Shown piece by piece: positions 22,153-30,494 of a stretch of DNA of 64,000 nucleotides; position 1 is the first letter of the stretch, and every line of letters starts with the position of its first letter. Both the position numbers and the translations under genes were made by a program. The notes below the pieces were generated by a model. It was not told the origin of the DNA, ran no database searches, and worked only from the letters and a program-made list of their open reading frames with translations. The stretch is from Sepiola atlantica (taxonomy: Eukaryota; Mollusca; Cephalopoda; Sepiida; Sepiolidae). Location of the stretch: positions 155,756,607 to 155,820,606 of the forward strand of contig OY744520.1 in the NCBI GenBank assembly GCA_963556195.1. Direction: 5' to 3'.

Positions 22153-22252
22153 CAATGCTCTATCCAGTATATTGAGCTTCAGTTTTTTTATCCGGATGTT
22201 TCACTAATTATAAGATATTAGTTGACGCTTATATCTTTTGTTGGATTGCTTC
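22153..22252. other. Short spacer
   Basis: No recognisable feature between the PLE end and the next microsatellite. Confidence 0.5.

Positions 22253-22308
<56 letters not shown>
22253..22308. repeat. (AT)n(GT)n(AT)n microsatellite
   Basis: AT units, then about 13 GT units, then AT units. Confidence 0.95.
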
Positions 22309-22311
<3 letters not shown>

Positions 22312-22450
22312 AGAAAGGAAGGATGAGAGCATTCCGACGTAATGGAAAATGAAAAAAAGAAAAACCAAGAGAAATGTTTATATATTATTCAACGTTTCGT
22401 CTTTATTTGTAAGACTTTCTCAACATGATAATTTTAAGAAAAATGTCATG
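22309..22450 (-). repeat. Hammerhead-like repeat, core degraded
   Basis: The minus strand has AACATGTTGAGAAAGTC-type sequence, then a GUCUU/AAGAC hairpin, then CGAAACGTTG (near 22390-22422). The GAAAC side and a stem-II-like hairpin are present, but the 5' core is AUGUUGA, two changes from CUGANGA. It abuts a TG/TA array like the other ribozyme repeats. Confidence 0.35.
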
Positions 22451-22557
22451 CAAGTACATCGCTATTTTTCGCTATTTTTGTAAGCCAGTCATAGTAGTTT
22501 GATCCAAGGAATGTAACTATTACTGTGATGTTATTTTGTTGTAGGAATCATCCGTTG

Positions 22558-22558
<1 letters not shown>

Positions 22559-22624
<66 letters not shown>
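22559..22624. repeat. (TA)n microsatellite abutting the twin-hammerhead palindrome
   Basis: About 34 TA units running into the palindrome's left edge. Confidence 0.95.
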
Positions 22625-22630
<6 letters not shown>

Positions 22631-22657
22631 TATAAATTTGTATTTATACAAACATTA

Positions 22658-22723
22658 TTGGTTACATATGAGCATACATGTTTCGGTTGCATTTTTCCCC
22701 GAAAGTCAACCTCATCAGACCAA
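22658..22723 (-). ncRNA. Hammerhead ribozyme (minus-strand arm)
   Basis: Mirror image of the ribozyme at 22735-22800 with two substitutions in the loops. Stem I TTGGT/ACCAA (22719-22723 and 22658-22662), core CTGATGA (plus-strand TCATCAG at 22712-22718), stem II GGTTG/CAACC, GAA, stem III ACAT/ATGT, cleavable base opposite 22663. Both loop differences leave all stems intact. Confidence 0.88.
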
Positions 22724-22734
22724 GCTCCAAAATC

Positions 22735-22800
22735 TTGGTCTGATGAGGTTGACTTTCGGGGAAAAGTGCAACCGAAACATGTATGCACATATGTAACCAA
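22735..22800 (+). ncRNA. Hammerhead ribozyme (plus-strand arm)
   Basis: Stem I TTGGT (22735-22739) pairs with ACCAA (22796-22800). Core CTGATGA is at 22740-22746. Stem II GGTTG (22747-22751) pairs with CAACC (22769-22773) and can extend into ACTTTC/GGAAAAGT. GAA is at 22774-22776. Stem III ACAT (22777-22780) pairs with ATGT (22791-22794). The cleavage triplet is GTA with the cleavable base at 22795. This is a canonical fold with short stem III, like the hammerheads described from PLEs and retrozymes. Confidence 0.9.
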
Positions 22801-22833
22801 TAATGTTTGTATAAATAAAAATTTATACTTATA

Positions 22834-22916
22834 AACAGCTATACTTGTTATTGAGCACTTTTTATAAACACTTGAGTTTCTACGGATTTACATTTACAGA
22901 AACTAATACAATACAT

Positions 22917-22919
<3 letters not shown>
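22834..22919 (+). repeat. Shared PLE-associated tail
   Basis: CAGCTATACTTGTTATTGAG and CACTTTTTATAAAC match the sequence after the composite PLE (15538-15575). Confidence 0.7.

Positions 22920-22998
<79 letters not shown>
22920..22998. repeat. (TA)n microsatellite
   Basis: About 39 TA units. The following AATTTATGAAAAT is the terminal sequence of family-A repeats. Confidence 0.95.
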
Positions 22999-23004
<6 letters not shown>

Positions 23005-23084
23005 GAAAATCCGTCGGATAATATAGGTAAAATAACAAAAACATCAAATATGTGTATGCTTAAGTAGCTACCCCACGGTCTTCT

Positions 23085-23400
23085 GTAGCATATTTAAATG
23101 TCCTATCGGATAATGTGTCTCCGCCAACAACACCTATATTGACATGACTAGAACCAGTATTTCACGTCGACTAACTTGCCACCTGACCTTCCCCCAAAGC
23201 TCAATTTACAAACACCTTACAGCACATAACATCTCCAAAGATAATTTTAGAAATATCTTAACCGGTAGTACATCTATCCTGGCTGTGTCATTTTGCGGTA
23301 TTCGCCTCCCCATAATGGAAGCATTGTTCATTCTATTAAAAAAGCCATACATCAACCATGCCCGTTATGAGGGGTGCGAAGGCGTGTTGAAATGCTGTTG
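23085..23400 (+). pseudogene. GIY-YIG endonuclease fragment of a second PLE lineage
   Basis: The plus strand reads NNTYIDMTRTSISRRLTCHL, where TYIDMT occupies the place of the YIG motif (its Gly is Asp here) and the Arg of RR is in the catalytic position. SIYKHLTAHNISKDNFRNIL follows, then LPIMEALFILLKKPYIN with the conserved Glu, then a short C-terminus. The 'EAL-I…P-IN' ending differs from the Cys-rich 'CRH' ending of the endonucleases at 13443 and 19948, so this belongs to a separate lineage. The open part is 23144-23401 (85 codons). No RT or linker precedes it. The Gly-to-Asp change probably disables it. Confidence 0.68.
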
Positions 23401-23621
23401 AATGTTTTTAATTTTTTTAATCACATGGAAACGTCTTCTTAAATAAATTCACCAATTTTATTTTGCATTGTTCAATCATCCGCCAATGAAGGTCGAAAAC
23501 GTTTGCGTCAAATATGGAGAGTTCATACACTCCTTGGTTAATAGCACAAGATATATTGTTCGACGAATAGAAAGATTGGCTCACAAAAGGAATAAACAGA
23601 AGGTGGCACTCTTGTTCAACC

Positions 23622-23623
<2 letters not shown>
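23401..23623 (+). other. Uncertain PLE-flanking sequence
   Basis: Positions 23468-23622 are open on plus (FNHPPMKVENVCVKYGEFIH and onward) up to a (TA)n array. I do not recognise the product; it may belong to the adjacent element. Confidence 0.3.

Positions 23624-23698
<75 letters not shown>
23624..23698. repeat. (TA)n microsatellite abutting a family-A terminus
   Basis: About 37 TA units. The next 31 bp (GTAATTTATGAAAATATATT and TATGGCAATTA, 23699-23729) are the outermost part of a reverse family-A terminal repeat. Confidence 0.95.
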
Positions 23699-23701
<3 letters not shown>

Positions 23702-23729
23702 ATTTATGAAAATATATTTATGGCAATTA

Positions 23730-24363
23730 ATCTTATATATAAAAGTTATATACACACATATATAAGATTAGCGTGCTTTTGAAATTATTATTTTTATTTG
23801 TTACTAGTCCTTACATATTATCTACGTCTTTGCCAGGAGGTTAGACCCAATTTCCTTCCATTACCGTTAATTACAACCCTTAATTTTAATTAGTAGACAT
23901 TCTATTCTTGTCAGGCTTCGCATAGTTTTGATTGCATTGAAAATATTACCCTACATATAAACAGCCATCAGCGTACGCTTTTCTTTTTCTTACATTGAAA
24001 CAGATATTTAAAACGAGGCTAGAAATATCGTTGAGTGTTATATGACCTCTTTCTAAAATGAAACTTGTCTTAATTATTGCGACAGAATATCGAATTAAAA
24101 AAGGCAAAACGTTGATTCAATTATATGTTGGAATTATTGAAAAACAAACAGAATTAAAATGTTAAAGATTAACAGTTACAACAGCAATAAATCTGTTACA
24201 AAGGTCGAGCGATTTTCACATTAGAAAACAATTTTGCTCGCTTAAGCAAATAAATAATGAACAATACAATAATCGTCATCGAAGGAAGGAATAATATGAG
24301 AAATAAAATCAATATTAACTCAATTTACGCAAGATTGAGAATACACATAAGCAAAAACGTATT

Positions 24364-24365
<2 letters not shown>
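23730..24365. other. No gene seen
   Basis: AT-rich spacer. Confidence 0.55.
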
Positions 24366-24411
<46 letters not shown>

Positions 24412-24450
24412 ATATATATAGTACAAAAAACAAACAAATATATATATATA

Positions 24451-24493
<43 letters not shown>
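24366..24493. repeat. Two (TA)n arrays in close succession
   Basis: 24366-24408 and 24438-24493, split by a short CATATATAGTACAAAAAACAA-like spacer. Confidence 0.95.
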
Positions 24494-24496
<3 letters not shown>

Positions 24497-27400
24497 GATG
24501 TGAAGCTGTATAATTTACATTTATATTTTAAATCACAAACATATTTTCATTTTTCAGCTTTTGTCAGCATATTACTATATATTATACTAAAAGTCTGTGA
24601 ACTTTATTTGAATTCTGCGGTAGAATAAACAGTATGTCAGCCGTATCTACTGGCTGCTGAGATGTAAAAAAATGACAAAAGAGAATAATGGATATGATAT
24701 AAAGTTGAGGCCAAAGGTAGCAAAATGTTTAAGAAAACCAATATCGTGAATAAGAATATTTTGTTAATCATTTTATACATTTTGTCACATATAACACACC
24801 AATAAATACATGTACTCTTAAAATAGCTATTTATAACCTTCATCATGATACTCTTTATTCATATAATGATATACAAAGTGTTCTAGTCTTAATAAAAATT
24901 TATGTAGATACCTTTATTTAAACAAAAAAAAACTTTCGTAAAGCTTATAGAAAAATACTCTAACTCTTTTACGGTGTTGGAGTAGTGACAAAAGAACCTG
25001 TAATATTTAGTTTCCGTGACTCTATAACGGGAACCATAGCCTGGGACCCTACGAAAAATGTACAACGATAAATGACGCTAGTATACATTTGGAAGAGAAT
25101 TAGTATTCACGTGGAGAAACGAATTGTTAAGGCAATAAGTCGAGACGTAAGCCTGTTTGAGGAAAATGCTAATAGCATCCCGCGAAGATGTCTGAAATCG
25201 GGGTAGCTTAAGTTACCTATTACCTGGAGTCACGAAATGTCGCCTGAAAGAAATTAAGTACGCGATACATTTTTATTAAAGAAGAGCAAGTTTTTGCTAT
25301 AGACGTTTATATTCTCAAGACTCAACTTAAGAAACCAGCAACTAATGGTACCTCTTACTGACCGTGAAGAACCCCCCCTGGAAATGCTATGTGACCAGTC
25401 TAACTATATAAAGTTTTGCGTAGAGCGAATTTAACAAAAATACAGAAGTAGACAGTCCGTCAGAGAGAGAGACATTTAGGGACATAGTGAGTGTCGGCGG
25501 TTTGTTAGAAGATGCATCAAGCCCTAGTCGAATCGAGATAATTCGCCTTTTTAAGTCTGGTGAGAAAAGTCGATCACATCGTTCGTCAACTGAGGTAAAA
25601 AGTTGAGGTACATTCTCCAGATAGAAGTCAGAAGTAGACGCTATCCCGTCAACCTAATATAGACAAGTTTTACGTATATACTAGTTTGAAGAAGAATACA
25701 TTTTATCAACTTGAAAACATATCAAAGTTGTTTTTGTGTTTTTGAATTGTTCGAACGGTCTGTATATATGAAGTTAGAGAATGGACGCCCAGATATGAGT
25801 ATGACACATAACAAATCATGAATTCGACTTGATGAATTCAGTACTATATATATGCATACTTTCTTGTTATATGAAAGTGTTCTAAACATAAAAGCAAATT
25901 TATTAAGTACATATAGTATTAGACCGTACTTTTTTAATGTACATGCTACAGTCCACTGAAATTACTGACATGGGTTCATTCGTCAACTGTATTATAACCT
26001 AGATTCATTTTCTAAGAAAACAACACACAAAACCCAAACATCCAGGACAATTATCTGATAATACATGCGTTGTTCCTACCGCTATCCAGTTCATTCTGTT
26101 TTTTATTTACAACTCTTTTTTTTCACCAGTTCGCCTGGACGCTATACAAATATCCCTGCAGGCTTTTATGCACGGCACAGGCAATTATTTGTCGTTCATG
26201 TCGGGATCATTTGCTCTGTTTATTTCACATTTACATCGATGCATATCAGAAAAGGACTATTTCCTGAGTAAAACATTATCGTTGCTTAAGATTTCTATTG
26301 TTTGGGATTCACGGGTGATTTCAATCGAACTGTATATTGTTTTTACTATACTATTGTACCTATAGAATCTACTTTGACTTTAACATATTCCGATTACGAT
26401 GACATATCGAACACACAGAGGCACTATTATTATATACAGTGTGACTTTAAACCCCAATTTTGTATAACTGATTATTGAGCAGTGAGGATGTGCAGGTGTA
26501 AATGTTGTTTGTACATACGTAATTCGTTATTTCCTTATAAGGGGTCTTCGTTGATTTAAATAACTCACCAAGAAGATCCAGGGCGTTTTGAATTACCTCT
26601 TAACAGACAACTTAATATCTTTATGCAATTACATTGGATAGCTTGCGCACTTACCTGATCTTTCCTGCAAACCGAAAGCTGGGATCTCTAAGCGTAAACT
26701 AAGAGCAATTGTCAAACTGAAGGTAGCCATATGCCACACAATTATAGAAATACCGCCGGAAATAACTCTGTGTAATGCAAACCTTCAGTAATTGGACACA
26801 TCAGCGTATCGCGAATAACACTACTCATTTGCTTCAACAAAGTATTAAGTGTACATATAGTTACCGAGCCCGGGTGAGGGTTAGGCGTTCGCGTTCAGTT
26901 GTAGCTATTGTATGACTTTCACTAATAACCATGCAAAACTCCGTCTCTCATCCCCTGTATTTGGTTCAACGAACGGATATACTAGACTCCCAGACTCTTC
27001 TAGAGAAAAGGGAGATGACAAGTTTAAAATAACACCATTGCAGTGTTTACAGTTTACTTGGTCAAAAGTATTCCCAACTTACGAAGTATTTCATCAATAA
27101 ATGTCCTATTTTCAATAGCTCGAAATAAGAGGAAGATGATATTGACGGTTATTCGAGACAAATAATTACGTTGAAATTTCTACGATCGTAATTATAAATT
27201 CCCTCAAATTAGAGACCGTCATTTCTACAAAACCTTTAGAATTTCTGGCTTGACATTGTCTATATTTTCATTATTACTCCGACCTCATAGTACTTAGTTT
27301 TGAAATTATTCAATTGCGATGATTTAGACTAGTCTAAAGACGTTTACCCCCTTTTGTCTCTACTGACCGAATCAACTAACCATCTTACATGTCCATTAAC

Positions 27401-28032
27401 TTCAACAACGCCTACACCTCATATATTGATTGTTTACATCCATTCTATTCATTGCTTAAGTTGTAAATAAAATTAAATTATATTCCATATAATAATATAT
27501 TAAACAACCGACCCGGTAATTTATTTATACTCCTTAAAACACAAGAAAACGATTGTGAGAGAATTAACATCTGTTTATTGCTATTTTTAGTATTTAGTCG
27601 TTTATTGTTTTATTTTTTGCTATTTTTGAACAATATCATATGTTTCTAAACGACTGAATTGTGTGTTAGTTATGGCGAAAGAAATACATACGTTACAAAT
27701 TATGATAAAATGTAACAATATTAATTTGCAACAAATATATTCATAGTGATATTTCACATTTACTTTTAAATAGTTTAATTAAATGCATAATAAATACTAT
27801 TTACGATGGGAACGGCACCATCAAGAAAGTAAGATAAACTAAAAAGTCAACAATTACTTAAAACATATTTAAACTATTTTGAAGGGTTTTAAGTGGCATA
27901 ATATAGGTACAACCTAACATTTGAACATTTTAAATATTTCCGGTTTGCATTTAATTTAATTTTGTAATAAGATGCCAAGAAAGCAAAGTTCTAAGTATTT
28001 CAATTTCTTTTTAAGACCAACGTATTGTTCTA

Positions 28033-28033
<1 letters not shown>
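24494..28033. other. No gene seen; largest anonymous block of this half
   Basis: I find no coding similarity. The 24999-25680 part is less AT-rich, with a TATATAAAG box at 25407-25415 and several AGTC/CGAC-rich stretches. It could be an LTR-like or other unrecognised repeat, but I found no matching second copy, primer site or terminal TG…CA pair. Frames at 26065-26365 overlap on plus without any domain. Confidence 0.5.
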
Positions 28034-28108
<75 letters not shown>

Positions 28109-28155
28109 GTATATATATATATATATTATTTCATGTATATATATATATATCTATA

Positions 28156-28191
<36 letters not shown>
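28034..28191. repeat. Compound (TA)n array
   Basis: Three TA tracts separated by TG interruptions and twice by ATTATTTCATG (28127-28136 and 28191-28201). The interruption repeats with the array, implying duplication of a larger unit. Confidence 0.93.
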
Positions 28192-28196
<5 letters not shown>

Positions 28197-28219
28197 TCAT
28201 GTATCCAATAACATTTTAT

Positions 28220-28560
28220 AAGTATATATATTTTATGTATAAATTTTCAGTATTTGCTTCAACAGTATTCAATACGTGAGTAGAGCAAGGTAGTAAGTTA
28301 TGAAAGTATATTTATAGCAATTAAGCTACACAAAGGCTTACGCGTTTCATCGCCTTAATGATCGTCATGCATGGAGTTTGTATTGCCAAGTGTTTTTATA
28401 TATACACGTGGTGTTAAGTTTAGTTAGTTAACCAATCAGATAATGTTTATATTCACTTCGCGAATCGTTGGCGATGTAACACGGAAGCCTCTGTGTAGCT
28501 TAATTGCTATAAATATACTTTCATAACTTACTACATCGCTCGCTAGCATATCTTCCCAAT
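28220..28560. mobile_element. Minimal palindromic family-A PLE derivative
   Basis: The left part (about 28225-28370) is a reverse family-A terminal repeat, and the right part (about 28485-28545) is a forward one. The best-matching arms, 28291-28337 and 28485-28535, are near-perfect inverted repeats (GTAGTAAGTTATGAAAGTAT / ATACTTTCATAACTTACTAC). Only about 110 bp separate them, with no coding sequence. It has a promoter-like CACGTG/TATA on the minus strand (28395-28410). It looks like an internally deleted non-autonomous form. Confidence 0.7.
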
Positions 28561-28719
28561 AATTCCCATCGCTTTTTCCACCATGGCCTGGGAAGTTACG
28601 AAAAATGGCCACTTTTCTTAAATCAATTCCATTTAAGTGCGCTCCATCTACGATTTGAGTTCAAAAGTTCACTTTTGGATTTACTTCATTTTGAACAATT
28701 TCTCCATACTGCCGCTATG
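28561..28719. other. Spacer
   Basis: No recognised feature. Confidence 0.5.
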
Positions 28720-29066
28720 AAAAATTTCTTTTTTTTTCGTCTTCTTCATAATCTCCTTTTCATTAGACACCTTGTCAACGGGCAATTACCATCTGGACAA
28801 ACCACATATCCTTTTTACACGAACTTTTTTCACCACATTTTTTAATAATATTTTTCAAATATTTGAACTTTGGCTTTTCTACAGCCAACTTATCCATCTG
28901 TATTTCTCCTCTGATGATAAGATTTCGATCTTTGAAAAGCGGTGGCTTAAGGAAAGAATAATAAACACTGTTTTTTTACAGAATACACCTTGCATTGAAC
29001 AATCGAAATTTGAAATGAATTTGGACATTCGAACATGTTTATCACTCTTATTTCTTCTATCTTTAT

Positions 29067-29069
<3 letters not shown>
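28720..29069 (+). repeat. Hammerhead repeat, single-arm copy
   Basis: Collinear with the right arm of the palindrome at 46208-46853, from a TTTTTTTTTCG-like start, through GGACAAACCAC and the ribozyme, to a TTTCTTCTATCTTTATC end that abuts (TA)n. The two copies differ by substitutions and small indels. A 129-codon frame here is incidental. Confidence 0.82.
28904..28956 (+). ncRNA. Hammerhead ribozyme
   Basis: Stem I TCCT (28907-28910) pairs with AGGA (28950-28953), with further pairs after one mismatch. Core CTGATGA is 28911-28917. Stem II AAGAT/ATCTT has loop TTCG and sits after a U·U pair. GAA is 28934-28936. Stem III AAGC (28937-28940) pairs with GCTT (28945-28948), loop GGTG. The cleavable base is A28949. 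The U·U at the base of stem II is unusual but shared by all three copies. Confidence 0.82.

Positions 29070-29145
<76 letters not shown>
29070..29145. repeat. (TA)n microsatellite abutting hammerhead repeat
   Basis: About 38 TA units. Confidence 0.95.
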
Positions 29146-29148
<3 letters not shown>

Positions 29149-29289
29149 GATTATAGAGTGATCTTCTCTATTTCCGGAGTAGATGGACTCTTCCAGACAA
29201 TATCAATAGAGTTACGACAAAGAATTGCGGCAGTCATGGCCACAGTATTTGACGTAGAATTTCTATAGCATTCTGCTCTGTACATCTGT

Positions 29290-29470
29290 AAATACACTCT
29301 AGTGAATATACCATCGTGTTGTCTTAATTATTATCGGCCTTTGAAGGTCAAACCAATGTCGCCGAGGATTCGAACTAATGTTGAGGACGAAGTATTCGGA
29401 CTTATTCGCACAAACAGTATTCGAACGTATGTCGCACAACACTAACAACAAGGAATGCGAAATATATAAT
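29290..29470 (-). repeat. SINE-like fragment with tRNA B box
   Basis: The minus strand contains AGTTCGAATCCTCGGCGACA, a good RNA polymerase III B box, followed by CCTTCAAAGGCCGATAA. From memory this resembles the tRNA-derived SINEs of cephalopods. The A-box region is not clear and I could not define the ends. Confidence 0.45.
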
Positions 29471-29550
29471 TTTTTACGTACGTAGAAACAATCTATGGAC
29501 ACGTGTCTTTAGCTATGAGTAGTCATCACCATGTTTAACCTATATAAGAA

Positions 29551-29911
29551 AGTGCCGCTTAGGAAGTGGAAGAATACAAACGCTGTTATTATCGCCAGTA
29601 AAAACAATAATAAATAGGTAAACTTAATATTTAGGCGATAAAAAATAATACACCTTCCGTGCAAGGTATCGATGTATAGAGGTAGAATTTAGACTACAGA
29701 CAATTTAATCGAGGTTCCATTCCTTGTATGGATTTGCCATGCTGATGACGGCTGGATTATTTTTATGTACGTAAAAATAATAAATATATATTAAAAATAG
29801 AAACACGTCCAATTAAGGGTGACAATGCAATATTCTGCATGCTACATTACCACTTAGGAAGTGGAAAGATATAAACGCTGTTACTATCGTCAGTAAAACA
29901 ATAACAAATAC
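29551..29911 (+). repeat. Pair of ~60-bp direct repeats
   Basis: CTTAGGAAGTGGAAGAATAC at 29557 and TTAGGAAGTGGAAAGATATA at 29852 both continue AAACGCTGTTA…TATCG…CAGTAAAA…CAATAA. The family is not recognised. Confidence 0.7.
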
Positions 29912-30494
29912 GAAAATCAGCAGAAACACCCTAACGTACGGATGTATGCACTGACAAAAACACTATATGGTACATACACTAACATGCACGTGCCTCTTTA
30001 AAAGTGTGTTAATTTTTTTTTGCCGCCCTTTATGTTCTGTTATTTCATGTCCCTTAATTTTTTAATGCATTAAAAACTGATAATAATAATTAATTATATT
30101 TGACTTTAAATTCATATTTGAAGCATTCATCTCGTTCATCTCTCCTGAATAAACGAGATCAAATACTGAATAAAGAAGCATCAGTTGAATCATCTTTTAA
30201 TAATTTGCCTTTGGTCGGAATTGATATCAACGATGTTAAACACTGGTTTTTCTCAAATCTGATTTTTATATACGTCCACGAATCTCTATCAGAGACAGTT
30301 CAGTCTGTCACCGCAATGTTTGAAATATTATTTTTTAGGTGCGAGACGATTTACTTTGCAATAACATTTTCTTTGCTTTACGCGAATATTATGGGGCATT
30401 TCTATAATAAAATATGTGCATGACTGTTTCAGAAATAGTTTTCTGATAGAGATATTTTCCGTCTGTTGATCTGTCACGTCTGGGTTTTTTTTTT
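29912..30494. other. No gene seen
   Basis: A 107-codon plus-strand frame at 30100-30423 has no recognised domain; I do not call it. Confidence 0.5.

Larger units (their letters stand above)
22625..22833. repeat. 209-bp palindrome of two outward hammerheads
   Basis: The left arm (22625-22724) and right arm (22734-22833) are inverted copies with a few substitutions, separated by only 9 bp (22725-22733). Each arm contains a complete hammerhead ribozyme. It is flanked by (TA)n on the left and by the shared tail plus (TA)n on the right. Confidence 0.93.

Noticed and set aside
24999..25680. Possible LTR (less AT-rich, TATA-like box)
   Set aside because: No second copy, no TG…CA termini, no primer-binding site and no gag/pol similarity nearby.
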